Of a DNA stretch of 64,000 nucleotides, positions 34,956 through 45,100 are shown in pieces. Within the stretch, counting starts at the first letter, position 1, and the number at the start of each line of letters is the position of its first letter. The notes beneath the pieces were generated by a model that saw only the letters and a list, made by a program, of their open reading frames with translations, was not told where the DNA came from and ran no database searches. This stretch comes from an uncultured Bacteroidales bacterium (lineage in GTDB: Bacteria > Bacteroidota > Bacteroidia > Bacteroidales > Paludibacteraceae): the NCBI GenBank assembly GCA_900317345.1, contig ONGK01000008.1, positions 1-64,000 on the forward strand, written 5' to 3'. Made by a program: the position numbers and the translations under genes.

Positions 34956-35669
34956 TTATATAATGTCAAATGCTACATCCATCATGTTGGTGAATGAGTT
35001 CTGACGCTGTTCTGCTGTCGTTGCTTCACCTGTCAGTATATGGTCACTGACGGTACAAATAACAAGCGCTTTCTTTCCTGCACGAGCGGCGTTCATATAC
35101 AGCGATGGAGCCTCCATCTCATCTGCCAACACGCCCATTTTCGTCCAGTTCGCCTTACGCGGGTCTTCGCAATAGAACACGTCTGCGGAGAACACATTAC
35201 CTACGTGGTATTTGTATCCACGTTTCTCGGCTGCTTCAACGGCTTTGCGACAGAGGTCGAAATCCGCAATTGCAGCATACCGGCCGGGAAGGTTATATTG
35301 CGCATCCCAGTTGCTATCGGTGCAGCTACCCATTGCAATCACCAGGTCACCTACGTTCACATACATTTGACGCGCGCCACAAGAGCCCACACGTATGATG
35401 GTATCTACATCATAGAAGTTAAATAACTCGTAAGTATAAATACCAATAGAAGGAATACCCATACCATGTCCCATTACAGTAACCTTCTTGCCTTTGTAGG
35501 TACCGGTATATGCTAACATACCCCGTACATTGTTGACCTGGACAGGGTTCTCCAAATAGCGTTCTGCCATCAACTTGGCACGCAACGGGTCACCCGCCAT
35601 GATCATTGTTTTTGCAATCTCACCATACTGCGCACCAATGTGCGGAGTAGGACAATTTTCCTTTGCCAT
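34956..35669 (-). CDS. deoD: Purine nucleoside phosphorylase, DeoD type
   Basis: 237 residues, as expected for the hexameric DeoD family. It cleaves purine nucleosides with phosphate to base and (deoxy)ribose 1-phosphate for salvage. Signatures are TPHIGAQYGEIAKTMIMAGDPLRAK at the N-terminus (phosphate binding), TVMGHGMGIPSIGIYTYEL, IIRVGSCGA and the substrate-binding ADEMEAPSLY; the purine-site Asp is in TVSDHILTGE. It lies between kdsB (79-bp gap) and a barrel protein. Confidence 0.95.
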   Translation of the reverse strand: MAKENCPTPHIGAQYGEIAKTMIMAGDPLRAKLMAERYLENPVQVNNVRGMLAYTGTYKGKKVTVMGHGMGIPSIGIYTYELFNFYDVDTIIRVGSCGARQMYVNVGDLVIAMGSCTDSNWDAQYNLPGRYAAIADFDLCRKAVEAAEKRGYKYHVGNVFSADVFYCEDPRKANWTKMGVLADEMEAPSLYMNAARAGKKALVICTVSDHILTGEATTAEQRQNSFTNMMDVAFDII

Positions 35670-35748
35670 AATTTTGTGTTTTTTAAAAGGTTAATATTTT
35701 ATTTTTCAACTTTCAACTTAAAGGTTTCTTTCAACGCTCAACTTTCCA

Positions 35749-36495
35749 TCATCCATTCCATTTATACCATTCTATTGCTCGCTTGAGGTCTTCAGGTGTG
35801 TCTATACCGATAGTCGGTGTGTCCGTCAAACCTACGCGAATGGAATAACCATTCTCCAACCAACGCAACTGCTCCAATCTCTCTTTCACCTCCAGAGGCG
35901 ACTGAGGTAATTGTGTTATCTTCTCCAATACATCCGCTCGGTATGCGTATAAACCGATATGGGCATAATAAGGTCCTCCTTGTGGAATGGGCAGACGCGA
36001 AAACATCTTTGCCTTTCCGGTTTCTATTTCCCAATCCACTTTGGGAGTATTCGGATTCTCTACGGCGTCCTTCCCGTCCTTGTCTGTGAACGGGCGCACG
36101 AGGGTCGCAATCTGCGTGTCTGGCTCATCAAAACAATCCATGACAGTCTTTATCTGCTCCGGTTGGATGAAGGGTTCGTCACCTTGGATGTTGATAATCA
36201 CAGTATCTGTATCGTTCTGTTCGCGCCATGCAGGAGTAGTGATAGCCTTGTAGGCTTCTAAGCAACGATCCGTACCACATTTATGATCTGGGCGCGTCAT
36301 GACCACTTTTCCCCCGAAAGCCTCCACAGCATCGTATATACGGTCATCGTCGGTAGCCACAAGGACGGTTTCCAATGCTTTACTCGCCTGCTCATACACA
36401 CGGCGGATAACGGTTTTACCACAGATATCCTCCAATGGTTTGCCGGGAAAGCGCGTGGATGCATAGCGCGCAGGTATGATTCCTATAAACTTCAT
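35749..36495 (-). CDS. kdsB: 3-deoxy-manno-octulosonate cytidylyltransferase
   Basis: 248 residues. It activates Kdo with CTP to CMP-Kdo for lipid A-core assembly. The nucleotide-binding signature is IIPARYASTRFPGKPL (6-21); further family blocks are VLVATDD, RPDHKCGTDRC, VINIQGDEPFI and HIGLYAYR. It sits 11 bp downstream of mfd in the same direction. Its presence indicates a normal Gram-negative lipopolysaccharide core. Confidence 0.96.
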   Translation of the reverse strand: MKFIGIIPARYASTRFPGKPLEDICGKTVIRRVYEQASKALETVLVATDDDRIYDAVEAFGGKVVMTRPDHKCGTDRCLEAYKAITTPAWREQNDTDTVIINIQGDEPFIQPEQIKTVMDCFDEPDTQIATLVRPFTDKDGKDAVENPNTPKVDWEIETGKAKMFSRLPIPQGGPYYAHIGLYAYRADVLEKITQLPQSPLEVKERLEQLRWLENGYSIRVGLTDTPTIGIDTPEDLKRAIEWYKWNG

Positions 36496-36506
36496 ATATT
36501 TCTATG

Positions 36507-39500
36507 CTATAAACTGCCTTGCTCAACTTTGGAAAGCAAGTTAATTGCTCCTGCTATGGTTTTCACATTTGTTACCGTCACATAACGTCTACCTGTCGGT
36601 TTCCCTTTTTTGTCTTTCTCTTCGTGGAGACTGCACCTATCAGGACGCGTCACAGCGTATTGGATGATATTACCAAATTGCTCAGACTGCCAATACGCCT
36701 CTTTGTGCTGAACCAGATACATGGTCATCCGTTCTCCTTTGAGTAAAATCTTCTCTATGCCCAGTCGGCAACACAGCCAACGCAGGCGCACGACGGACAA
36801 CAGTTCTTTAGCAGGTTCAGGCAGGACACCAAAACGATCGATAAGTCGCTTGCGAAAATCGAGCATCTGATCCTCGCTATGCAGACTATCCAATTCGCGA
36901 TATAGTGTGATTCGTTCTGATATATTCTCGATATAATCCGTCGGAAAACAAACGGGTAAGTCCGTCTCCAATTGTGAATCGGAACACCATTGATGATTAT
37001 TGTCTACTAGCCATTGACTGTTGTTATCTCCATCGCCGGCAACTTGTAATCCTTCCTCTTCCTTCAATTCTTCCATCGCTTCATTTAGAATGCGCTGGTA
37101 GGTCTCGTAACCAAGGTCTGCGATGAATCCAGACTGCTCGGCTCCTAGCATGTTTCCTGCGCCACGGATATCAAGATCCTGCATAGCCAGGTTGAAACCA
37201 GCACCGAGTTCGGCGAAGGTGCTAAGTGCCTCCAGTCGTCGCCGAGCATCTTCCGTTAACAGTTCTTTCTCCGGCGCAATGAGATAACAATACGCTTTGC
37301 GGTTGCTTCTTCCTACTCTCCCGCGCAACTGATGCAGGTCGGCAAGGCCGTATTGGTTGGCAGAGAATATGAGGATGGTGTTTACATTCGGAATATCCAC
37401 GCCGGACTCGATGATAGTGGTCGAAAGCAAAATATCATAATCGTAGTTGATAAATGCCTCTAGTTTCTCCTCCATCTCACCGGCAGGCATTTGTCCATGC
37501 GCCACCACGATACGCGCCTCGGGACATAGTTTTTGTATCCGCCGTTCGATGCGCGGCAGCATCTCTATGCGATTATTGACGATAAATATCTGCCCGTTAC
37601 GCGCCATTTCCATTTCGATGGCCTCTTTGATAATGTCCTCGTCGTCCATCGTTATCAACTCCGTCTGCACAGGATATCTATTCGGCGGAGGCGTGGTCAT
37701 GACGCTTAGGTCACGCGCACCAAGCAGGCTGAACTGTAACGTGCGCGGGATAGGGGTTGCAGTAAGCGTCAGTACGTCAATGTTCGCGCGTAGCGATTTT
37801 AGTTTCTCTTTGGCTGCCACCCCAAATTTCTGTTCCTCATCGATGATAAGCAGACCAAGGTCATGCCATTTGACACTTTTGCCGATGAGTTTGTGCGTAC
37901 CGATGAGTATATCAATCTTGCCTGTTTCGAGGTCAGCGAGAATCTCCTTAATCTCTTTGGCAGACTTGAGACGACTGAGGAACTCAATGCGCACCGGCAT
38001 ATTCTTCATTCGCTCAGTGAAAGTATTATAGTGCTGCAGTGCCAAAACAGTGGTCGGCACAAGTACGGCTACCTGTTTGCCGTCTGTTGCGACTTTGAAT
38101 GCAGCGCGCATGGCTACCTCAGTCTTACCGAAGCCCACATCGCCGCACACAAGACGGTCCATCGGCATTGGACTCTCTAAATCATGCTTCACATCTGCCG
38201 TCGCCTTCGCCTGATCCGGTGTATCCTCGTAGAGAAACGAGGCCTCCAACTCGTGTTGCATATATCCATCCGGTGAATAAGCGTAACCCTTCTGTTTCTT
38301 ACGTGTAGCGTATAAGCGGATGAGATCACGCGCGATATCCTTAACCTTGTCCTTCGTCCGTTCCTTGAGCCGTTCCCATGCACCCGATCCCAGACGGGCA
38401 ATCGTCGGCTCACTGCCTTCACGCCCCTTGTACTTGCTAATACGGTGCAGGTTATGAATAGACACAAACACATTGGCGCCGTCACGATAGTTGAGTTTAA
38501 TCATCTCCTGCGGTTTGCCATTGACTGGTGTCATAACAAGACCTCCAAAACGAGCAATGCCGTGATCCGAATGAACAACATAATCACCAATCTGCAATTG
38601 GTTTATCTCCCGTAGGGTAATGATGGCCTTACCGCGCCGCGCATTCTCGCTCGTCATCGTCACACGGTGGTAACGCTCAAAAATCTGGTGGTCAGTATAG
38701 CAGCATATCTTCAACTCATGATCCACAAACCCCTCATGCAACGTGGCGTTGATACCGATGAAGGAGACAGCAGCATCGCCGCTCAACTTTGAACTTTCTG
38801 CTATTGATTCGAAGATAGCCTTAAGACGGTCCAACTGTTTCTGCTGCTCAGCGAGGATGTATATCTTATAGCCATCTGCAGTATGTTTCTGCAAATCATC
38901 GGTCAGAATGTCGAACTGCTTGTGGAACAATGGTTGTGGCACGGTATCGAAAGTTATCTTAGTATGATTGCCAAACGAACTTTTCTCTGCCAACTCAATT
39001 GTTGTCTTGTCTTTCATTGACCATTGATGGTTAGCCATGAGACCGTCCATTTTAAAGTCAACCATATGAAAATCATTGCTTACCCATACCATCTCGTCCT
39101 GCAAATAGTCAACAATTGACCATTGTCCGTTGTCTGTTGTACATTGTCCAGAAGAACCAACGATTTCTGCCAGATTCGTTCGACTCTTCGACAGTTGGTC
39201 CTCGATGTCAAATTCCCGAATGCTGTCAATCTCATCGCCGAAGAAGTCAAAGCGGTAGGGTATATCATGGCTGTAACTATATATATCCACGATGCTACCA
39301 CGTACGGCGAATTGCCCGGGTTGAAAAACAAAATCCACACGTTCGAATCCCAAACCGGACAATTGCGTTGCCAAAGCGGTCTGTTGAATTTCCTGACCCG
39401 CTTTGATTGTCATACTTCTTACGCTCAACTCCTCTTTCGCCGGGACGGCTTCCGCCACAGCCTCCGGATAGGTGACTATTATCACTCCATCCAGATCCTC

Positions 39501-39836
39501 GTTAACCATTAGTCGTTGGTTTAAAGCACTTAGACACTCTGTCCGCTGTATTAAAGCAGCATCATCAATAGTGCGGCGGCGTTTGCTGGACGGGAAATAG
39601 AACACATTAGCACCCAGTGTTTTAAGGTCACTATACATGTACTGCGCAACCTCAGCATTATCATTAATAATGAAGAGCGGACGCGAGAGATGCGATAGCA
39701 CCAACGCACGAGCAGAAGCATGTAAACCGGCTAAAAGGAGATGTCGATCCCCTTTACCTCGAACAGTCAATAGCCTTCGAAGGCTCTCCACTTGAGGATG
39801 ATGTCCGAATAATATATTCAGGTCACCGATTTGCAC
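36507..39836 (-). CDS. mfd: Transcription-repair coupling factor Mfd
   Basis: 1109 residues, near the usual length. Mfd displaces stalled RNA polymerase and recruits UvrA for strand-specific repair. Order: UvrB-like N-terminal domains, the polymerase-interacting (CarD-like) domain at INQLQIGDYVVHSDHGIARFG, helicase motif I in CGDVGFGKTE (about residue 560), motif II DEEQ (about 663), motif VI in LRGRVGRSNRKAYCYL, and the C-terminal TRCF domain. Three stretches look unlike Mfd and are encoded by simple CAATGGTCAAT-type sequence: QCTTDNGQWSIVD (about 229-245), NHQWSMKDK (about 268-276) and NNSQWLVDNNHQWCSDSQLE (about 935-955). They keep the frame and seem to be repeat-derived insertions in loops. 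Confidence 0.95.
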   Translation of the reverse strand: MQIGDLNILFGHHPQVESLRRLLTVRGKGDRHLLLAGLHASARALVLSHLSRPLFIINDNAEVAQYMYSDLKTLGANVFYFPSSKRRRTIDDAALIQRTECLSALNQRLMVNEDLDGVIIVTYPEAVAEAVPAKEELSVRSMTIKAGQEIQQTALATQLSGLGFERVDFVFQPGQFAVRGSIVDIYSYSHDIPYRFDFFGDEIDSIREFDIEDQLSKSRTNLAEIVGSSGQCTTDNGQWSIVDYLQDEMVWVSNDFHMVDFKMDGLMANHQWSMKDKTTIELAEKSSFGNHTKITFDTVPQPLFHKQFDILTDDLQKHTADGYKIYILAEQQKQLDRLKAIFESIAESSKLSGDAAVSFIGINATLHEGFVDHELKICCYTDHQIFERYHRVTMTSENARRGKAIITLREINQLQIGDYVVHSDHGIARFGGLVMTPVNGKPQEMIKLNYRDGANVFVSIHNLHRISKYKGREGSEPTIARLGSGAWERLKERTKDKVKDIARDLIRLYATRKKQKGYAYSPDGYMQHELEASFLYEDTPDQAKATADVKHDLESPMPMDRLVCGDVGFGKTEVAMRAAFKVATDGKQVAVLVPTTVLALQHYNTFTERMKNMPVRIEFLSRLKSAKEIKEILADLETGKIDILIGTHKLIGKSVKWHDLGLLIIDEEQKFGVAAKEKLKSLRANIDVLTLTATPIPRTLQFSLLGARDLSVMTTPPPNRYPVQTELITMDDEDIIKEAIEMEMARNGQIFIVNNRIEMLPRIERRIQKLCPEARIVVAHGQMPAGEMEEKLEAFINYDYDILLSTTIIESGVDIPNVNTILIFSANQYGLADLHQLRGRVGRSNRKAYCYLIAPEKELLTEDARRRLEALSTFAELGAGFNLAMQDLDIRGAGNMLGAEQSGFIADLGYETYQRILNEAMEELKEEEGLQVAGDGDNNSQWLVDNNHQWCSDSQLETDLPVCFPTDYIENISERITLYRELDSLHSEDQMLDFRKRLIDRFGVLPEPAKELLSVVRLRWLCCRLGIEKILLKGERMTMYLVQHKEAYWQSEQFGNIIQYAVTRPDRCSLHEEKDKKGKPTGRRYVTVTNVKTIAGAINLLSKVEQGSL
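36986..37026 (-). repeat. Dispersed repeat R2 inside mfd, C-terminal copy
   Basis: Plus-strand words CCATTGATGATTATTG and CCATTGACTGTTG. On the coding strand they give CAACAGTCAATGG and CATCAATGG, encoding NNSQW and NNHQW. Related words occur at 39014 and 39106. Confidence 0.5.
39014..39036 (-). repeat. Dispersed repeat R2 inside mfd, middle copy
   Basis: Plus-strand TGACCATTGATGGTTAGCC, encoding ANHQWSM on the coding strand. Confidence 0.45.
39106..39149 (-). repeat. Dispersed repeat R2 inside mfd, N-terminal copy
   Basis: Plus-strand CAACAATTGACCATTGTCC followed by GTTGTCTGTTGTACATTGTC. On the coding strand it reads as tandem GACAATG/ACAACGG words, encoding QCTTDNGQWSIVD. Confidence 0.5.
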
Positions 39837-39848
39837 GAATCCTTCTCC

Positions 39849-41057
39849 TTAACGTCGACGCGTAGAAGTACCGCTTGTACGAGTGGAAGTTCCACCGGTA
39901 CGTGTAGATGTGTCACTAGTACGAGTAGAAGTGTTGCTTGTACGAGGTGCTGACTCACGTTTTATGGTGGTTGTGCGGCCTTCTGTATCAGTTGTCCGGA
40001 TGGTTGTGCGAGTTGTGCCGCTCTTATTTACGCGTGTATTGACCGTTGTACTCGGTTCTCGTCTCTGAGTAGTCTGTGTAGCTCTGGTCTCTGCCTGTCG
40101 CGTCGTGGCGCCGGACCTATTTGTAGCAGTGCTGGATTGATTCGTAGAACTGCTCTTAGCCTGCCGTTGTGTCTCCGCACGGAGCTGACCGGCATTACGG
40201 ACAGTCACGCCCGAACCGTTCGCGTTCAGTTGGTGCGTCACGCGTTGATCAAATCCGTCATTGGGATGCTGATTGGCGTAATCATTGCGGTGGTGCGGTT
40301 GCGTCAGTGCCGTGTATCCCGACCAATACGGCTGCTGCGGATAGTCGCAACTATGGCAGTAATGGTGGTTCGTCATATACGTATTGACATACGCTTGATA
40401 GTGATTCAGATACATGGGTTTGGGTTGTGTGTAATATGATGGGAAAGAACCGTAGTAATACGGAGATGCCCAAGGGTTGTAGTTTGGACGACCAAACACG
40501 TTCCACAATGGTGGGCGCTTCACAAATACCGGACGAACGACATAGTTATAACCATACAGATAGCGATCGCCTATCACCTCCACGTAGAGGCGGTCAGCAT
40601 ACCATTCCGCTACCAGTGTAGCTACATCCTGGAACATTGCAGGTGCAAGACAAGCTTGAATCAAGAAAGCATGCTTATAACCTTGGCGTGTCTCGATAAC
40701 ACGCAGGTAATCCACCCATCCGTCCCGATTGAGGTCCAGATTATTAATCATATACCGGCTGGAATTAAGGATACGCTCAAACTCCTGCACGCTATTCGCC
40801 TCCGCAAAAGCCGCAGCAACCGCTTGCAGGTCCAGATAGAAGGACCAGTCGTTATTGAACGAGGTGACGGTGACTGTGGTTGTAGTGACTACTTTCGGCG
40901 TGGGTGTGGTCACCTGAGTCGTATAAACAGTCTTCACGGGAGCCACATATTCCGTCGTCGGTGCCACAGTCCATATACTGGTCCAGCAACTTGTCATAGA
41001 CAAAAGACAAAATACCGCTGTGCTCAAAAACAAAAGACGAAAAAACCTTCTGCTCAT
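39849..41057 (-). CDS. Lipoprotein with Thr-rich repeat tail, unknown function
   Basis: 402 residues. Lipoprotein signal ending LLSMTSC. A Thr/Val-rich linker (about 35-66) precedes a folded domain (about 68-190) that contains an EF-hand/dockerin-like loop NNLDLNRDGWVDYLRV, and a Tyr/Pro/Asn-rich region (about 195-265). The C-terminal third is low complexity, Thr/Arg/Ser/Gln-rich, and ends in four 7-residue repeats of the form TSxTSTR. Such tails are often surface exposed or glycosylated in Bacteroidota; that is inference. Part of the signal-peptide coding sequence coincides with a copy of the R1 repeat. It lies between infB (35-bp gap) and mfd (12-bp gap). Confidence 0.7.
   Translation of the reverse strand: MSRRFFRLLFLSTAVFCLLSMTSCWTSIWTVAPTTEYVAPVKTVYTTQVTTPTPKVVTTTTVTVTSFNNDWSFYLDLQAVAAAFAEANSVQEFERILNSSRYMINNLDLNRDGWVDYLRVIETRQGYKHAFLIQACLAPAMFQDVATLVAEWYADRLYVEVIGDRYLYGYNYVVRPVFVKRPPLWNVFGRPNYNPWASPYYYGSFPSYYTQPKPMYLNHYQAYVNTYMTNHHYCHSCDYPQQPYWSGYTALTQPHHRNDYANQHPNDGFDQRVTHQLNANGSGVTVRNAGQLRAETQRQAKSSSTNQSSTATNRSGATTRQAETRATQTTQRREPSTTVNTRVNKSGTTRTTIRTTDTEGRTTTIKRESAPRTSNTSTRTSDTSTRTGGTSTRTSGTSTRRR
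39859..39942 (-). repeat. 21-bp coding tandem repeat, 4 units
   Basis: Four 21-bp units (39859-39879, 39880-39900, 39901-39921 and 39922-39942) encode the TSxTSTR repeats. They differ mostly at degenerate positions, so the array is not very recent. Confidence 0.85.
40998..41039 (+). repeat. Dispersed repeat R1, copy in lipoprotein signal-peptide region
   Basis: Plus-strand words AGACAAAAGACAAAATACC, then CGCTGTGCTCAAAAACAAAAG. It matches the R1 core (ACCGCTnyGCTCAAA plus ACAAAAGAC) antisense to the lipoprotein leader. Confidence 0.55.
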
Positions 41058-41092
41058 AAATTATCACTTCTTTAAATGTTCAACACTCAACA

Positions 41093-43726
41093 TTACAATG
41101 TTTTCGCTACTTCAATTTCTTCAAATGCCTCGAGGATATCACCTGCTTGCAAGTCGTCGTATGCCTTGAGGCTCAAACCGCACTCGGTGTTCACGCCGGC
41201 CTCCTTGATATCATCCTTGACATGCTTGAGCGAAGCCAGTTCTGCTGTCTTGATAACAATACCGTCACGGATGACACGCACCTTGTTGCCGCGTTTGATT
41301 TTTCCTTCACGTACGATACAACCGGCAATAGTGCCGACTTTCGATATATGGAAGGTCTGCAGAATCTCCAGCGTGGCTGTGATTTCCTCCTTTACCTCCG
41401 GAGCCAACATACCCGCCATTGCATCCTTCACCTCATTGATAGCATCATATATGATGGAATAGATGCGGATGTCCACTTCCTCAGTCTCCGCCATCTTACG
41501 TGCTGAACCGGTAGGACGGACATTGAAGCCGACGATGATAGCATCCGAAGCCGCAGCCAGCATGACATCACTGTCGCTGATGGCACCAACGGCACCATGA
41601 ATGACGTTGACTTGAATATTCTCAGTCGACAGTTTTATGAGACTGTCCTTGATAGCCTCTACTGAACCGTCCACATCGGCTTTAACGATGATGTTCAATT
41701 CCTTAAAGTCTCCGATAGCCAGACGGCGGCCAATCTCTTCTAGACCTACGTGTTTCTTTGTACGTATGGATTGTTCGCGTTGCAATTGCTCGCGCTTGTT
41801 GGCGATATCGCGCGCCTCTTGTTCTGTCGGTAATACATTGAATTCATCACCGGCCTGCGGCGCTCCATTCAATCCGAGTATCGAACAAGGTTCGCCTGGT
41901 CGCACCTCTGTGATTTTTTGACCGCGCTCGTTAAACATGGCTTTGATACGGCCGTGGAATGTTCCTGCGAGCACAATGTCACCCATATGTAGCGTTCCGT
42001 CCTGCACAAGCAGCGTAGCCACATATCCGCGGCCCTTGTCGAGCGAAGACTCGATGACCGAACCTTTTGCACGACGCTTCGGGTTGGCCTTGAGGTCGAG
42101 TAACTCGGCTTCAAGGAGCACTTTTTCAAGCAGTTCGTATACACCATCACCTTTCTTTGCAGAGATCTCCTGGCATTGGTATTTACCGCCCCAGTCCTCC
42201 ACAAGAATGTTCATATTCGACAACTGTTCACGAATCTTATCAGGGTTAGCACCGGGTTTATCCACTTTATTGATAGCGAACACCATCGGTACGCCGGCTG
42301 CTTGTGCATGGTTGATAGCCTCAATAGTCTGAGGCATGACGGCATCATCGGCGGCGATGATGATGATCGCGATATCCGTCACTTTCGCGCCGCGGGCACG
42401 CATGGCGGTAAACGCTGCGTGACCAGGCGTATCAAGGAAGGTAATATGTTGACCATTTTTGAGTTTGACGTTATATGCACCGATATGCTGGGTAATACCA
42501 CCTGCCTCACCGGCGATAACGTTTGCATTACGGATATGGTCGAGCAAGGATGTCTTACCGTGATCAACGTGACCCATGACGGTGATAATAGGGCAACGAG
42601 GTTCTACATCCTTGTCATTGATCACCTCATCGGCGTTAATCTCCTCTACCACGTGTGCTGCAACGTACTCGGTAGTAAAACCGAACTCCTCAGCAACGAG
42701 GTTGATAGTTTCAGCGTCAAGACGCTGGTTGATAGAAACGAACAGACCGAGCGACATACAAGTACCAATGATTTTGTTGACCGGCACATTCATCATGACG
42801 GCAAGGTCATTAGCTGTCACGAATTCGGTCAGTTTGAGCACTTTGGATTGCTCCTGTGCTTCCATAATCTCGAGTTCATGCTTCTCTCGCTCTTGTTCAC
42901 GGCGTTCGCGCTTGTACTTAGAAGTATTGCTCTTGTTTTGCTTCTGTTGGAGACGGCTGAGCGTCTCTTTCAATGCCTTATCCACCTCCTCTTGCGTTGC
43001 TTCACGTGGCTTATCACCTTTTTTCTTCTTGCCTACCTGGTTACGCTTGTCATTCGGATCCACTTTGGAGCCTTTGATACGCTCGCGTTTACGGCGCTCT
43101 GCAGCGGCTTGCGCAGCCTGCTCATGTTGCGCCTGCTGGGCAGCTTGACGCTCCTCACGCTCTTTGCGTTTCTGCTCTTTGGTCTTCTTAGCAGGACGCG
43201 TGGAGGTATCAATAGAGTCCAGGTCAATTTTTCCGACCACCTTCGGCCCATCTGTTACTTCGCGTTTACCGAGCGTGAAGATCTCAGGTTTGGCAACTTC
43301 GGACTTGGTCTCTTCAGCCTTGGCCTTTGCTTTGGCGGCTTCCTCCGCAGCTTTAGCCTTAGCTTCTTCGGCTGCTTTGGCCTTGGCGGCTTTCTCTGCC
43401 TCTGCAGCTGCCTTGGCCTCTTCTTCGGCTTTGGCTTTCGCTCTGGCTTTTGCTGCTTCTTCAGCGGCTTTGGCTTTTGCTTCTTCAGCAGCCTTGGCGG
43501 CTTTCTCTGCTTCGGCAGCAGCGGCACGTTCAGCGGCCTGACGGTCAGCTTCTATCTTGACTGCCATATCTTTGTTGAACTCCTTGGCGAGGAGCAGATA
43601 GAGGTCATCGTCAATGCGCACATTCGGGTCAGACTCAATGGGATGGCCATGCTTCTCGCACCAACCGGTAAGAGTGGCCATACCTATATTTAATTCTTTA
43701 CATGCTTTAATCAGTTTAATCGCCAT
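41093..43726 (-). CDS. infB: Translation initiation factor IF-2
   Basis: 877 residues. GTPase that places initiator tRNA on the 30S subunit and promotes subunit joining. N-terminal IF2-N helix-turn ([22 protein letters not shown]) is followed by a long Ala/Lys/Glu low-complexity linker (about 60-160) with many [12 protein letters not shown] units. The second IF2-N and the G domain follow: G1 [16 protein letters not shown] (about 385), [15 protein letters not shown] and [13 protein letters not shown]. Domains II-IV end at [14 protein letters not shown]. It lies 87 bp after nusA, with two small hairpins in the gap. Confidence 0.97.
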   Translation of the reverse strand: MAIKLIKACKELNIGMATLTGWCEKHGHPIESDPNVRIDDDLYLLLAKEFNKDMAVKIEADRQAAERAAAAEAEKAAKAAEEAKAKAAEEAAKARAKAKAEEEAKAAAEAEKAAKAKAAEEAKAKAAEEAAKAKAKAEETKSEVAKPEIFTLGKREVTDGPKVVGKIDLDSIDTSTRPAKKTKEQKRKEREERQAAQQAQHEQAAQAAAERRKRERIKGSKVDPNDKRNQVGKKKKGDKPREATQEEVDKALKETLSRLQQKQNKSNTSKYKRERREQEREKHELEIMEAQEQSKVLKLTEFVTANDLAVMMNVPVNKIIGTCMSLGLFVSINQRLDAETINLVAEEFGFTTEYVAAHVVEEINADEVINDKDVEPRCPIITVMGHVDHGKTSLLDHIRNANVIAGEAGGITQHIGAYNVKLKNGQHITFLDTPGHAAFTAMRARGAKVTDIAIIIIAADDAVMPQTIEAINHAQAAGVPMVFAINKVDKPGANPDKIREQLSNMNILVEDWGGKYQCQEISAKKGDGVYELLEKVLLEAELLDLKANPKRRAKGSVIESSLDKGRGYVATLLVQDGTLHMGDIVLAGTFHGRIKAMFNERGQKITEVRPGEPCSILGLNGAPQAGDEFNVLPTEQEARDIANKREQLQREQSIRTKKHVGLEEIGRRLAIGDFKELNIIVKADVDGSVEAIKDSLIKLSTENIQVNVIHGAVGAISDSDVMLAAASDAIIVGFNVRPTGSARKMAETEEVDIRIYSIIYDAINEVKDAMAGMLAPEVKEEITATLEILQTFHISKVGTIAGCIVREGKIKRGNKVRVIRDGIVIKTAELASLKHVKDDIKEAGVNTECGLSLKAYDDLQAGDILEAFEEIEVAKTL

Positions 43727-43764
43727 ATATCTTTCTCATTTTCAGGGTTAATATGGTTGTTTGC

Positions 43765-43800
43765 GCGGTGTCTCATTCACGCCGCATGGCCTTCCGGCCA
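43765..43800 (-). other. Two small hairpins in the nusA-infB gap
   Basis: TGGCC-TTCC-GGCCA (43787-43800) is perfect. GCGGTG (43765-43770) pairs with CGCCGC (43780-43785) with one mismatch on the minus-strand transcript. No T run follows, so they are not terminators; RNA processing or translation control of infB is possible. Confidence 0.4.
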
Positions 43801-43813
43801 GAAGTCACTTCGA

Positions 43814-45070
43814 TTAATCGTTTTCGAATTCGGCAGCAAGGATACGAAGCACTTCGTCGATAGTTTCCTCCTCAAGGTCAGTACGCTTGAGCAGGTCTTC
43901 CTTGCTTGTACCGAGCACCTCCTTGGCTGTGTCGAGACCAACTGCTTTGAAGGCATCCAGGACCCACTGGTCGATTTCGTCATTGAACTCGTCGAGATAG
44001 ATATCATCCAGGTCTTCCTCGTTAATCTCGCGATAAACGTCAATCTCGTATCCAGTCAGCATAGACGCCAGTTTGACGTTATAACCGCCTTTACCTATGG
44101 CGAGACTGACCTCCTCCGGTTGGAGATATACTTTTGCCGTTTTGTTCTCCTCGTCAATTTCCATGGAGCTGATTTTCGCGGGAGCAAGGGCACGCTGGAT
44201 ATAGAGATTGGTGTTGGTGGTATAGTTGATGACATCGATGTTCTCGTTGCGCAACTCACGTACGATTCCGTGTATACGTGCGCCCTTGACACCAACGCAA
44301 GCGCCCACCGGGTCGATGCGGTCATCGAAGGTCTCCACCGCCACCTTGGCGCGCTCACCGGGAATACGGGCAATATTCTTGATGGAGATAAGTCCTTCCT
44401 TAACCTCCGGCACTTCTTGTTCAAACATGCGTTGGAGGAAAAGCGGCGCAGTACGGGAGAGAATGATTTTCGGGGTTTGGTTCTTGTTCTCCACCTGTAC
44501 GACTACGGCGCGAACCATATCTCCTTTTCGGTAGTAGTCTGTAGGAATCTGGTTCTGCTTCGGTAGATAGAGTTCATTACCCTCTTCATCAAGCAAGAGC
44601 ATTTCTTTTTTCCATACTTGGTAGAGCTCACCGGTAACGATTTGTCCAACCATGTCTTTGTACTTGATGTAGAGACTTTCTTTCTGGAGTTCCAGAATCT
44701 TCGAAGCGAGTGTCTGGCGGAGATTGAGAATCATACGGCGGCCGAAAGAGGATAGTTCCACTTTGTCAGTCACCTCCTCGCCTATCTCGGCTTCATCGTC
44801 GAGCAAGAGTGCATCGCTCAGGGCGATTTGCGTGTCGGGATTGGCCACATCGCCGTCCTCCATAACGAGGCGGTTACGGTAAATCTCGAGGTCGCCCTTG
44901 TCGGGGTTCACAATCACTACGTAGTTAGCAGCAGGACCGTACATCTTGAGGATGACGCTTTTAAATGACTCCTCCAGTACGGTGATGAGTGTCTGCTTGT
45001 CAATACGTTTGAAATCTTTGAATTCTGAGAAAATGTCAATCAAGTTGATTGATTCTTGTTTTGTTGCCAT
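43814..45070 (-). CDS. nusA: Transcription elongation/termination factor NusA
   Basis: 418 residues. NusA binds RNA polymerase and RNA, affecting pausing, termination and antitermination. N-terminal polymerase-binding domain (INLIDIFSEFKDFKRIDKQTLI), an S1 domain (about 130-200, QIVTGELYQVWKKEMLLL) and KH1/KH2 domains with VGACVGVKGARIHGIVREL and VSLAIGKGGYNVKLASML. A short acidic C-terminal extension (DEFNDEIDQWVLDAF...LAAEFEND) is typical of Bacteroidota. It sits 30 bp after rimP and before infB, the classical order. Confidence 0.96.
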   Translation of the reverse strand: MATKQESINLIDIFSEFKDFKRIDKQTLITVLEESFKSVILKMYGPAANYVVIVNPDKGDLEIYRNRLVMEDGDVANPDTQIALSDALLLDDEAEIGEEVTDKVELSSFGRRMILNLRQTLASKILELQKESLYIKYKDMVGQIVTGELYQVWKKEMLLLDEEGNELYLPKQNQIPTDYYRKGDMVRAVVVQVENKNQTPKIILSRTAPLFLQRMFEQEVPEVKEGLISIKNIARIPGERAKVAVETFDDRIDPVGACVGVKGARIHGIVRELRNENIDVINYTTNTNLYIQRALAPAKISSMEIDEENKTAKVYLQPEEVSLAIGKGGYNVKLASMLTGYEIDVYREINEEDLDDIYLDEFNDEIDQWVLDAFKAVGLDTAKEVLGTSKEDLLKRTDLEEETIDEVLRILAAEFEND

Positions 45071-45100
45071 AAAGATATTTTGTAATTTTATAATTTACGA

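Noticed and set aside
42176..43693. 505-codon plus-strand frame opposite infB
   Set aside because: Antisense to the IF-2 low-complexity and G domains; the Phe/Leu/Gly-rich translation mirrors the Ala/Lys/Glu codons.
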